This document shows, piece after piece, positions 49,556 through 58,456 of a stretch of DNA of 64,000 bases. The DNA comes from Bacteroidota bacterium (GTDB lineage: Bacteria; Bacteroidota; Ignavibacteria; UBA10030). How positions within the stretch are numbered: position 1 is the first letter of the stretch; each line of letters starts with the position of its first letter. The stretch spans positions 1 to 64,000 of the forward strand of contig JALONQ010000011.1 of assembly GCA_025454835.1 (NCBI GenBank). The letters run 5' to 3'. Made by a program: the position numbers and the translations under genes. The notes beneath the pieces are model-generated. The model did not search any database. It worked only from the letters and a program-made list of their open reading frames with translations, and was not told where the DNA came from.

Positions 49556-50233
49556 ATGCGTTCGGGGCGTTCGTCCGCGGCATCGGCCGCTCTGCTGGTC
49601 CTCTGGGCTGTCTGCGCATCGGCACAAGAGGCCACCGACGCCTCGACGGTCAGAGCTGGCGGCGGGTTGGGGGTCGCGCTGATCGCCATGCCACGGTTGG
49701 CCGACTATGTCAATGTCGTGGCGTCGTCCTCCGAACCGGCCGACGAATTCGCCTCTGCGGCGGAACTGGCGCTCTTCGGTGACGTGCGCATCTCGGATGA
49801 GTGGTCCGCCGGCGTGTACTGGGGGCGCGTCGCCAAGACGATCGAGCCGGGCGGCGCGTCGTCGACGGGCTGGGCCTTCGACGCCACGGTGCGGATGCCG
49901 TTGTTCACTCTCCGACGGTCTGTTGACGCCGGCGTGATGCGCCTCGAATTGACAGCGGGGGCGGGTCCGACGAGCGGAGAACTGACGCAACGATACCGTC
50001 CTCTCGGAAGTGAGCAACGGTTCACGGGCAACGGTATCGGCGTCCTGGCCGGGGCGGCTGCGTTCGCGCCTCTCGACGCGCACTTCATTGCGGGCGTTGC
50101 CGTCGACGTCCGGTGGTCTGGCGTGGGCCGCCTGACAGATGCCGGTGGGCGCGAGCCCGTGCACCGGGGCGTGACGGCCGATATGCGTTGGACCCATCTT
50201 TCGCTCCAATTCCTGATCGCGGCGCAATTCTAA
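49556..50233 (+). CDS. Hypothetical exported (probable outer membrane) protein
   Basis: Signal peptide (LLVLWAVCASAQE); C-terminal aromatic FLIAAQF. Confidence 0.55.
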   Translation: MRSGRSSAASAALLVLWAVCASAQEATDASTVRAGGGLGVALIAMPRLADYVNVVASSSEPADEFASAAELALFGDVRISDEWSAGVYWGRVAKTIEPGGASSTGWAFDATVRMPLFTLRRSVDAGVMRLELTAGAGPTSGELTQRYRPLGSEQRFTGNGIGVLAGAAAFAPLDAHFIAGVAVDVRWSGVGRLTDAGGREPVHRGVTADMRWTHLSLQFLIAAQF

Positions 50234-50251
50234 CCGAGTCCGACGTCCTCC

Positions 50252-51055
50252 GTGCTCGACTCCATTCTTGTCAGTCTGATCCGCAGTTTCACCGAATTCA
50301 TCGCCGTCGGCAGTTCCGGTCACACGATCCTGCTGAGTGAGGTCTTCGGGGTCCAAGCCGCTCCGGGGACCGAATTGGCTGTGAGGTCAGGAATGGTCGT
50401 GAGCGTTCTGGCCACGTACCATCGAGACCTGTGGGCAATGGTCCGTTCGGTCGCTCAAGTCATTCGACACCCACTCGGCCTGGCGGCTGCGTTCAGGACC
50501 GACGTTCCCTTGCGTGAGGCATCGTTCCTCGTTGTCGGAACGATACCCGCGGCCGTGCTCGGACTCTGGTACGGACCGGAGCTGGCGACCTGGGCGACGG
50601 ACCTGAAGCTCGTCTCGACGTTCGTCATCATTGGCGGGCTGCTGCTCTTCCTGAGCCGCCTCTTTCGTCGCATTTTGCCGAGACCGCTCTCGATCGTGCA
50701 GGCGTTGCTCATGGGGCTTGGCCAGGCGTTGGCGATCATTCCGGGACTGCCGAGGATGTCGGCGGCCTTCAGCTTTGGCGTGTATGGAGGATTGGCGCCT
50801 CAAGCTTCCGCGCGGTTCTCGGTCTTGCTCGCATTGCCGGCGCTTGTGGGCGTTCTGGTCGTCAGTGCGGGGGAGGGATTCACCTGGCCGGCGTCGGAGA
50901 TCGAGGGTCTGACCCTGATCGGCGGATTCGTTGCGTCGGCTGCGTCCGGGTGGCTCGGGATCCGGGTTGTGCTGGGTGCCGTTCGTACGGGGGCCATTCG
51001 GTTCGTCGCGTTCTATTGTCTTCTCATCGGACTTCTCGGTATCATCTTCCTCTAA
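50252..51055 (+). CDS. Divergent UppP/BacA (undecaprenyl-diphosphatase) family membrane protein
   Basis: TEFIAVGSSGH and PGLPRMSAA align with EGLTEFLPVSSTGH and PGFSRSGAT of UppP; TM topology; GTG start. Confidence 0.75.
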   Translation: MLDSILVSLIRSFTEFIAVGSSGHTILLSEVFGVQAAPGTELAVRSGMVVSVLATYHRDLWAMVRSVAQVIRHPLGLAAAFRTDVPLREASFLVVGTIPAAVLGLWYGPELATWATDLKLVSTFVIIGGLLLFLSRLFRRILPRPLSIVQALLMGLGQALAIIPGLPRMSAAFSFGVYGGLAPQASARFSVLLALPALVGVLVVSAGEGFTWPASEIEGLTLIGGFVASAASGWLGIRVVLGAVRTGAIRFVAFYCLLIGLLGIIFL

Positions 51056-51067
51056 GGAGAGCATCGC

Positions 51068-51652
51068 ATGCGTTTCGTCGTCGCCATCTTGGTCGCGTCT
51101 CTGAGCACGTCGGTTCTGGCGTGCCAGTCGGATTCGGCCGCTTCGAAAGGAAAAATTGTGAAGGCCACCATCGAGACCACCAAAGGCGTCATCGAGGTCG
51201 AACTGTATGCAACCGACGCCCCGAAAACGGTGGCGAACTTCGTCGGACTAGCGAAGGAAGGCTATTTCAACGGTATCGTCGTTCATCGCATCTCGAAGGG
51301 CTTCGTGATCCAGACGGGCGATTCCACCGGCACGGGTCGCGGCGGCCGGTCGATCTACGGCGGTACGTTCGAAGACGAGCTCTTCCCCGCGACGCCGTCG
51401 TACGAGGCGGGCTACATGCGCGGCACGCTGGCGATGGCGAATCGGGGCCCGAACACGAACACGAGCCAGTTCTTCATCGTCCTGGCGGACGCTCCCTGGC
51501 TGCCCAAGAATTACACGATCTTCGGCAAGGTCACAAAGGGCATGGAGGTCGTCGATTCCATCGCCGCCGTGCCGATCACACCGATGATGGGTCCCACCGA
51601 CGGGAAGCCGGTCGAGGACATCAAGATGACAGCGGTCAAGGTCGAGCCGTAG
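51068..51652 (+). CDS. Cyclophilin-type peptidyl-prolyl cis-trans isomerase, probable lipoprotein
   Basis: FNGIVVHRISKGFVIQTGDSTGTGRGG; MANRGPNTNTSQFFI. Confidence 0.95.
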   Translation: MRFVVAILVASLSTSVLACQSDSAASKGKIVKATIETTKGVIEVELYATDAPKTVANFVGLAKEGYFNGIVVHRISKGFVIQTGDSTGTGRGGRSIYGGTFEDELFPATPSYEAGYMRGTLAMANRGPNTNTSQFFIVLADAPWLPKNYTIFGKVTKGMEVVDSIAAVPITPMMGPTDGKPVEDIKMTAVKVEP

Positions 51653-51664
51653 GGCCGATTGACG

Positions 51665-52714
51665 ATGGCCTCGCACTCCCAGGCGGAATTCCTGAAACGC
51701 GCCGCGGCCGGGCAGGTCGCGCCGGTGACGCTCGTCCATGGAGACGAGCCGTTACTGCTGGATGAGTGCGTATCGGCCGTCGTGGACCACGCAGTCGACG
51801 AATCGCTCCGCGAATTCAACCTCGACATCATCGATGGCTCCCGGGCCGACATCCGCGATGTGCTGGCGAAGGCCTCGTCATTTCCGATGATGGCAGAGCG
51901 CCGGGTGGTGGTCATCAGGTCCTTTGAGCGACTGGTTGGGGGCGACAAGGCCAAGGAAATGTTCGCCGGCTATGTGGCCCGGCCGATGGAGACCACGCGA
52001 CTTGTGCTCGTGGCGGAGGACCCCGACTTCCGTCGCAAGCCGTTCACCGACCTGAAGAAGCATGCCGACGTTGTCGAGTGCAAACCGCCCTGGGACAACG
52101 AGATCCCGCCGTGGACGGTCGAGCGGGCGAAGCGGTTCAAGAAGACGATCGGCATCGATGCTGCCCGCATGCTGCAGGCATACGTCGGCGATTCGCTCAT
52201 GGGGATCCACCGTGAGCTGGACAAGCTGTCGGTCTACGTGGGCGAGCGGCCGGACATCACGGAGGAGGACGTCTCGGCCGTGGCGGGGGCCTCCCGTGGC
52301 TACACGGTTTTCGACCTTCAGAATGCCATCGGGCGGCGCGACCTGCGCAGTGCGTCGACCGTCCTCCGGCGGATGCTCGAATCGGGAGAATCCGCTCCGG
52401 GCATCATCGTGATGCTGACCCGATTCTTCCTGCAGTTGTGGAAGCTGCGCGAGATGAAGCAGCAGCGGATGCCGGATGCGGAGATCGCGTCGGCGCTCCG
52501 CATGTCGCCCTATCATCTGCGCGGACTGGCGGCTTTTCTGCCGCAGCATACCGTGCGCGAGGTTGAAGAGGCACTGCAGGCGCTTCGGAACACCGATCGG
52601 GCCATCAAGACCGGTGCCGATGTGCCGGCAGAGATGGAACTCCTCGTCTACACCATCATCCGAAGCCGGGCACTGGCTGCGACCGGGGGAGAGCCGCGTG
52701 CCGTTGTGGCGTGA
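51665..52714 (+). CDS. holA: DNA polymerase III subunit delta
   Basis: LVHGDEPLLLDE; ERRVVVIRSFERL; HolA-like C-terminal domain. Confidence 0.88.
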   Translation: MASHSQAEFLKRAAAGQVAPVTLVHGDEPLLLDECVSAVVDHAVDESLREFNLDIIDGSRADIRDVLAKASSFPMMAERRVVVIRSFERLVGGDKAKEMFAGYVARPMETTRLVLVAEDPDFRRKPFTDLKKHADVVECKPPWDNEIPPWTVERAKRFKKTIGIDAARMLQAYVGDSLMGIHRELDKLSVYVGERPDITEEDVSAVAGASRGYTVFDLQNAIGRRDLRSASTVLRRMLESGESAPGIIVMLTRFFLQLWKLREMKQQRMPDAEIASALRMSPYHLRGLAAFLPQHTVREVEEALQALRNTDRAIKTGADVPAEMELLVYTIIRSRALAATGGEPRAVVA

Positions 52715-54197
52715 GGTGCTTTGGCCCGATACGATCGAGTGGATCCGCCTGCCGATGGTCGTGGTGGCCCTGGCCGGACTCATCGTCGTCGGCGAAGTGC
52801 TCCGGAAGATGGCCCATTTCTCACCTGAATTCTCCCGCAAGTTCGTCCATATCGCCGTCGGGGCCGGTCTGCTGCTCGGGCCGAGTCTCTTCATCAGTCC
52901 CGTTCCCTTCCTCATCCTTTCCGTTCTGTTCGCCCTCTCCAATGGCGTGGCGATCCGCGCCGGCTGGCTGAAGGGGATCCACGGTCCCAAGCGCCGATCG
53001 CTCGGCACGGTCTACTTTCCGATCTCGTTGGGGGCGTTGACCGTACTTCTGTGGCACCATGCGCCGGAGATCGTCGTTCTCGCCATGTTCACCTTCTCGA
53101 TGGGTGATGCGGCAGCCGCCATCGTGGGCGAGTCGTTGCGACGACCCACGGCGTATTCGCTCAGCGGAGATCAGAAATCGATCGAAGGGTCGATCGCCAT
53201 GTTCGCGGCGTCGATCCTGTCCATGGTCGGAGGCATCTGGTTCCTCATGCCAGAGTTGCTATCGTCCTGGTACTTCGTGGCCGTGCTCACCTCCATGTCG
53301 GCCCTGCTGGCCACAGGCTGGGAGGCGCTGTCATCGAAGGGTCTGGACAACATCTCGGTCCCGCTTTCGCACGGCTTCGTCCTCTCCGTGTTTCTGATCC
53401 CGACGGTCGGCATCTCGATCCCGCAACTGGCGCTCGCCCTTGCTCTGGGGATCCTGATCGCCGTCGCGGCGTACTATGCTCGCGCGCTCAGCCTGAGCGG
53501 CGCCGTCGCGACGAGCTTGCTGGCCACGCTCGTCTTCGGGGTTGGCGGATGGAAATGGGCGATGCCCATCGTGGTCTTCTTCGTCTTCTCGAGCGCCTTG
53601 TCGTTCTATGGCAGGTCTCGGAAGGCCGATCTCGACACGATCTTTGAGAAATCCTCGACGCGAGATCATGCGCAGGTTGGCGCGAACGGCGGGATCGCTG
53701 GAGCGCTGGTGCTCCTCCATTACGTCGTCCCGTCGATCGACTGGTATCCGGCCTATGTCGGCTCTGTGGCCGCGGCGACGGCTGATACCTGGGGGACCGA
53801 GGTCGGCACGCTGTTCCACGGCCGGACGATCACGCTCGCCGGGTTCAAAGAAGTGCCGCGCGGAAGCAACGGCGGGGTCTCGATGGCCGGCTCGATCGCC
53901 GGTATCGTGGGCGCAGCGCTCGTGTCGGCAGTGGCCGGGCAATGGACCGCCAACTGGTCCACCGTTCTTGTCGGAACGGTCGGAGGCGTCACCGGAGCGG
54001 CCGTCGACAGCCTGCTCGGGTCGCTGCTGCAAGCGCGCTTCCACTGTGCCGTCTGCGGCAAGCAAACGGAGCGTCTCGAGCATTGCGGGGCTCCGACGGC
54101 GTTCACCGGCGGGCTCCGCTGGCTGCGGAACGACGGCGTGAACTGGTCGTGCGCTGCGGCCGGCGCCGGGGCGGCTTTGGCCTTGTCGTTCGTGTGA
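52698..54197 (+). CDS. VTE5-like phytol/dolichol kinase domain fused to DUF92/VTE6-like domain (GTG start)
   Basis: N-term RKFVHIAVGAGLL, SMGDAAAAIVGES; C-term NGGIAGALVLL, SVAAATADTWGTEVG, PRGSNGGVSMAGSIAG. Confidence 0.85.
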   Translation: MPLWREVLWPDTIEWIRLPMVVVALAGLIVVGEVLRKMAHFSPEFSRKFVHIAVGAGLLLGPSLFISPVPFLILSVLFALSNGVAIRAGWLKGIHGPKRRSLGTVYFPISLGALTVLLWHHAPEIVVLAMFTFSMGDAAAAIVGESLRRPTAYSLSGDQKSIEGSIAMFAASILSMVGGIWFLMPELLSSWYFVAVLTSMSALLATGWEALSSKGLDNISVPLSHGFVLSVFLIPTVGISIPQLALALALGILIAVAAYYARALSLSGAVATSLLATLVFGVGGWKWAMPIVVFFVFSSALSFYGRSRKADLDTIFEKSSTRDHAQVGANGGIAGALVLLHYVVPSIDWYPAYVGSVAAATADTWGTEVGTLFHGRTITLAGFKEVPRGSNGGVSMAGSIAGIVGAALVSAVAGQWTANWSTVLVGTVGGVTGAAVDSLLGSLLQARFHCAVCGKQTERLEHCGAPTAFTGGLRWLRNDGVNWSCAAAGAGAALALSFV

Positions 54198-54258
54198 GGT
54201 TGCCCGCTGTCCTCATCTTGATACGATCACATCGCACATCAACAGACCCGAGGCTTCC

Positions 54259-55221
54259 ATGCTGAACTATGTGTGGATCTCCCTCCTTGCGATCGGCATC
54301 CTGACCGCGGTCGGGAAGGATGTCGCCGACGAGTTCTCGAACCCCTATCGGAACGGTCGCGCTGTCGAGATCGCCATCGAGGATGCAAGGCCCTTGAGCG
54401 CCGATCGGACCTCGTGGGAAGCCACGCTCTCCTTGAAGGCCGAAGCATTCAGCGCCTTCTACGGCGTGTCGGCTCCGACCGAGGCGGTCCGCACTCCGGT
54501 CCGGATCATCCTGCGAGAGGAGGGCAAGCGCCTGGTCCTGACCCCCGTCGAAGGGACGCCGGAGTTGTGGAAGAAGATGTCCACGCTCGGCATGACCAAG
54601 GGTCAACTCGGCGGCACGCTCACGAGTGTTCGAGCGGACGCAGGAGTACCGGTAGGCGCTGCGGTGGAGTTCGAAGCGATCCGGTTCGTGAAGCTGCGGG
54701 CCGTGACGCAAGCGGCGCTCGATTTTGCCAACACGGCCGTCGAGATCTCTCTCGGGCTTATCGGCATCATGGCGCTGTGGCTCGGACTCATCAAGGTCGC
54801 CGAAGCGGCAGGATTTGTGACGCTGCTGACGAAGGCGTTGCGGCCGATCACCACACGGCTGTTCCCCGATGTGCCTCACGATCATCCGGCCGTCGGCGCC
54901 ATGATCATGAACATCTCGGCGAACATGCTCGGCCTGAGCAACGCGGCCACGCCGATGGGTCTCAAAGCGATGGAGGAATTGAACAAGCTGAACCCGAAGG
55001 CGGGGACGGCGACGAATGCCATGTGCACCTTCCTGGCGATCAACACCGGCGGCTTGATCCTCATCCCGGCGACGGCCATCGCGGTCCGTGCGGCGGCGGG
55101 TTCCGCCAACCCAGGCATCATCATCGGCACGTCGATCGTCGGTGCAGGCCTGGCGACGATCGCCGGAGTGCTGGCCGCCAAGTTCTTCCAGCGATTGCGC
55201 ATGTTTCGGGTGGAGGACTAG
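54259..55221 (+). CDS. spmA: SpmA-like nucleoside-recognition (Gate) domain protein with an inserted domain
   Basis: LFPDVPHDHPAVGAMIMNISANMLGLSNAATPMGLKAMEELNKLNP. Confidence 0.9.
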   Translation: MLNYVWISLLAIGILTAVGKDVADEFSNPYRNGRAVEIAIEDARPLSADRTSWEATLSLKAEAFSAFYGVSAPTEAVRTPVRIILREEGKRLVLTPVEGTPELWKKMSTLGMTKGQLGGTLTSVRADAGVPVGAAVEFEAIRFVKLRAVTQAALDFANTAVEISLGLIGIMALWLGLIKVAEAAGFVTLLTKALRPITTRLFPDVPHDHPAVGAMIMNISANMLGLSNAATPMGLKAMEELNKLNPKAGTATNAMCTFLAINTGGLILIPATAIAVRAAAGSANPGIIIGTSIVGAGLATIAGVLAAKFFQRLRMFRVED

Positions 55222-55224
55222 GCC

Positions 55225-55773
55225 ATGACTGAGTTCTTTCGGTCCATCCTGAATGTAATCTCCGTCATAGCGATTCCCGGACTGATCGTCGTATTTTTGG
55301 GTTGGGGATTCGTGAAAAAGGTCAAGGTCTACGAGGTCTTCGTCGAAGGGGCGAAGGAGGGTTTCAACACAGCCATCCGGATCATACCGTATCTGGTGGC
55401 GATGCTCTTCGCGATCGGGATCTTCCGAGCGAGCGGGGCGATGGACGTGCTCGTGGCCATTCTCTCGCCCGTGACGGAACTGATCGGCATGCCGGCGGAG
55501 GCCCTTCCGATGGCGTTCATGCGGCCGCTATCGGGGAGTGGCTCGTTGGGACTGATGACGGAGATCATGAAGACGCACGGGGCCGATTCGTTCCTGGGCG
55601 TGCTCGTGTCGACGATGTACGGCAGCACTGAGACGACATTCTATGTTCTTGCCGTGTACTTCGGTGCCGTCAACATCAAGAATACGCGCCATGCCTTGCC
55701 GGCGGGGCTCGTGGCGGACTTTTTCGGCATGGCCGGGGCGCTGATCGTCTGCAGGATCCTTTTCGGTGTCTGA
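55225..55773 (+). CDS. spmB: SpmB-like Gate domain protein
   Basis: YEVFVEGAKEGFNTAIRIIPYLVAMLFAIGIFRASGAMD; MRPLSGSGSLGLM; SVSTMYGSTETTFYVLAVYFGAV-like motif. Confidence 0.9.
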   Translation: MTEFFRSILNVISVIAIPGLIVVFLGWGFVKKVKVYEVFVEGAKEGFNTAIRIIPYLVAMLFAIGIFRASGAMDVLVAILSPVTELIGMPAEALPMAFMRPLSGSGSLGLMTEIMKTHGADSFLGVLVSTMYGSTETTFYVLAVYFGAVNIKNTRHALPAGLVADFFGMAGALIVCRILFGV

Positions 55774-55855
55774 GAAGAAGAGCACGAGAGGTCGCGGCAT
55801 GAGTAAGATTCGACCGGGTGAAGCGAACTGTGACGGACCTAAACGGGAGGGCATC

Positions 55856-57175
55856 ATGAAACGAATCATTCTGTTGGCCGGCATGCTGGCGATCACGACG
55901 GCGGCCGTGTGGTCGCAGGGGAGTCCGCTGGCGGCTGCGGCGGCCAAGAAGGACGGCGGCTCCATTCCGATGGGCCTTGGCGCGACGGTCATCGACGGCC
56001 AAGCCTACTATCTGATCAATCTGGCCCCTGAGGTTTCGTTCGGGAACCTGGGCGTCGGCCTTGACCTCAACCTTCGCATCGGCACGAACGGAAAGATCCG
56101 CAGCGAGGATTTCGACGAAGGCTACGACTACCTGCGCATCATTCGCTACGTGCGTTGGGGTCAGAAGGAGGACCCGCTGTATGTCAGGGTCGGCCAGCTC
56201 GACTACTCGCGGCTGGGCCACGGATTCATCCTCTACAACTACAAGAACAGCCCGAGTTACGACCTGCGGAAGGTCGGTTTGGAGCTCGATGTCAACTTCG
56301 AGTCGTACGGGCTGGAAACGATCTACAGCGACTTCGCCCGGGCCGGCGTCTTCGGGGCCCGCGGGTATGTGAGGCCCCTGAAGTTCACGGCCTGGTCGAA
56401 GATCCCGGTGGTCAACAACCTCGAGACGGGCGTGACCTTCGCGATGGACGTCGACAAGAACGCGAACCGTGAGTTCGACCCGCTGACGCGGACCGCGAAG
56501 GACAACGGTTCGCTGGCGATCATAGGCATGGACGTCGGTCTGCCGATCATCTCGTACAAGATCTTCAAGACGTCGCTGTATTTCGACTACGCGACGATCC
56601 TTGACTACGGCGCGGGGGCCGCGGCCGGCATCGACCTGCACTTCTCGGGGCTTGGGCTTGTCACCCTCAACGCCAAGTACGAGCGCCGTTGGCTGGGCGA
56701 TCAGTTCCTGCCGTCCTATTTCAACTCGTTGTATGAGCAGGACCGTTTCGTGCCGCTGGATTCGATCGCGTTCACCAGCAAGGCGATGGTCCTCCGTACT
56801 GCCAAGGCGGTTGAAGGCTACTACGGCGAGCTCGTGCTCAGCTTCCTCAACACGCTCCATGTCATCGGCGGATATCAGGCGCCGATCGGCGTGAAGAATG
56901 CCGGACTGATACACCTGCAGCTGCTCACCGGAGACATCATCCCGATCCTGCAGTTCAGCGCCGGGTACGACAAGCGCAATGTCGGTTCGGTCTTCAAGGT
57001 GGACAACAACTCGGTCCTGCACGCTGAGGTGGGATACAAACCGTATCCGTTCATGGTCGTGTCGATGCTCTATCAATGGACGTTCCGCGAGAAGAAGGAC
57101 GCTCTGGATCGGGTCGTCGGATATGAGCCACAGCGGCGCGTTGAACCGAAGGTGTCGTTCGTGTTCAACTTCTGA
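55856..57175 (+). CDS. Hypothetical outer-membrane beta-barrel protein
   Basis: Signal peptide; barrel-like strands; C-terminal VSFVFNF. Confidence 0.7.
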   Translation: MKRIILLAGMLAITTAAVWSQGSPLAAAAAKKDGGSIPMGLGATVIDGQAYYLINLAPEVSFGNLGVGLDLNLRIGTNGKIRSEDFDEGYDYLRIIRYVRWGQKEDPLYVRVGQLDYSRLGHGFILYNYKNSPSYDLRKVGLELDVNFESYGLETIYSDFARAGVFGARGYVRPLKFTAWSKIPVVNNLETGVTFAMDVDKNANREFDPLTRTAKDNGSLAIIGMDVGLPIISYKIFKTSLYFDYATILDYGAGAAAGIDLHFSGLGLVTLNAKYERRWLGDQFLPSYFNSLYEQDRFVPLDSIAFTSKAMVLRTAKAVEGYYGELVLSFLNTLHVIGGYQAPIGVKNAGLIHLQLLTGDIIPILQFSAGYDKRNVGSVFKVDNNSVLHAEVGYKPYPFMVVSMLYQWTFREKKDALDRVVGYEPQRRVEPKVSFVFNF

Positions 57176-57190
57176 CAAAGAAGGACGCCT

Positions 57191-57317
57191 ACCGCCAAGG
57201 CCGCCAAGAACGCCAAGGATGCTAAGGAGGAGAGAGGAGCGAATGACCTCCGGGGGACGGTTCCAGTACGTTAAGCCACGTCCGCACGCATCGATTCAAC
57301 TTGGCGTCATGGCGGTT
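57191..57317. repeat. Inverted 9-nt-periodic intergenic repeat, copy E
   Basis: accgccaaggccgccaagaacgccaaggatgctaagg ... aacttggcgtcatggcggtt. Confidence 0.65.
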
Positions 57318-57350
57318 CAGACGTACGGTCCAGCAGATTCTCAAGAACGC

Positions 57351-57378
57351 AAAACCCCCTGTCATCAGGGGGTTTTTT
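57351..57378 (+). terminator. Strong factor-independent (bidirectional) terminator
   Basis: AAAACCCCCTG-TCAT-CAGGGGGTTTTTT. Confidence 0.85.
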
Positions 57379-57379
57379 G

Positions 57380-57408
57380 TTGCTTCTTCCGGGGTCGCTC
57401 GATATATT
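57380..57408 (+). promoter_or_regulatory. Putative promoter TTGCTT-N17-TATATT
   Basis: 17-nt spacer, upstream of the proline dehydrogenase gene. Confidence 0.45.
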
Positions 57409-57457
57409 GAAACGCAATTCTTTAACGATCTTTCCAACCTTTTCGCGATCGACTTCC

Positions 57458-58357
57458 TTGCTGAACCGCCTCGTCGTCGCCGCCCTTCCTGTTATTCCCA
57501 AGTCAATCGTCGGCCTGGTCTCACGCCGCTATATCGCGGGAGAGCGCCTCACGGACGCGGTCGACCAGATCCGCATCCTCAACGCCGGCGGGTTCTCGTG
57601 CACGACGGACCTGCTCGGCGAGTACATCACTCGCCTGGACGAAGCCGACGCGAACCGACGCCAGATCGAAGCCATTTTCTCGGCGATCGAGGAGCAGCGT
57701 TTGAACTCGACCGTCTCCGTCAAGCTGAGCCAGATGGGCCTCTTGCTCGACAAGGGTGCCTGCTACAAGAATGTTCGCGCGCTCGTCGAGCTGGCCCACT
57801 TGAAAGGCAACCGCCTCACGATCGACATGGAGGATTCCTCCACGGTCGACGCGACGTGGGACATTTTCTATCGTCTTCGGGCGGAGGGGTTCACGAACAT
57901 CGGCATGGTCGCCCAGGCGTATCTGCATCGGATCCAGGACGACATGCGGAAGTTCATCCGCCAAGGGGGCGGTGAGATCCGTCTGTGCAAGGGCATCTAT
58001 ATCGAACCGGTCTCGATCTCGTATCGGAATCGTGAGGACGTTCGCCGCAACTTCATGCAGGTGCTCGAGATCCTGCTGGACGGCGGCGCGAAGGTCGGGA
58101 TCGCGACGCACGACGATGTGCTCGTCGAGCAATCGGCCGCGATGATCCTGAAACGAAAGGCGCCAGCCAGCGCCTACGAGTTTCAGATGCTGCTTGGTGT
58201 GCGCGAGTCGTTGCGAGACAGCGTGCGCCGCCGCGGCCACCCTCTGCGCGTCTACGTCCCCTACGGCGAGAGCTGGTATGCGTACAGCGTCCGGCGCCTG
58301 CGCGAGAACCCGCAGATCGCCGGCTATGTGTTCAAAGCGATGTTCGGACGCGCCTGA
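57458..58357 (+). CDS. Proline dehydrogenase (TTG start)
   Basis: VSVKLSQMGLLLD; TIDMEDSS; IRLCKGIYIEP; RVYVPYGESWYAYSVRRLRENP. Confidence 0.92.
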   Translation: MLNRLVVAALPVIPKSIVGLVSRRYIAGERLTDAVDQIRILNAGGFSCTTDLLGEYITRLDEADANRRQIEAIFSAIEEQRLNSTVSVKLSQMGLLLDKGACYKNVRALVELAHLKGNRLTIDMEDSSTVDATWDIFYRLRAEGFTNIGMVAQAYLHRIQDDMRKFIRQGGGEIRLCKGIYIEPVSISYRNREDVRRNFMQVLEILLDGGAKVGIATHDDVLVEQSAAMILKRKAPASAYEFQMLLGVRESLRDSVRRRGHPLRVYVPYGESWYAYSVRRLRENPQIAGYVFKAMFGRA

Positions 58358-58456
58358 TCGGCGTGTCATCGGCTGACCGTTCAAGGTTTGCCGGATCACC
58401 GACGGAGCCCCGAGTTCCGTCAATCACCCACGCAACAACGCACGAAGGAGAGCGGT

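Noticed and set aside
54259-55773. spmA/spmB as evidence of sporulation
   Set aside because: These families are widespread in non-sporulating bacteria and no other sporulation genes are visible.
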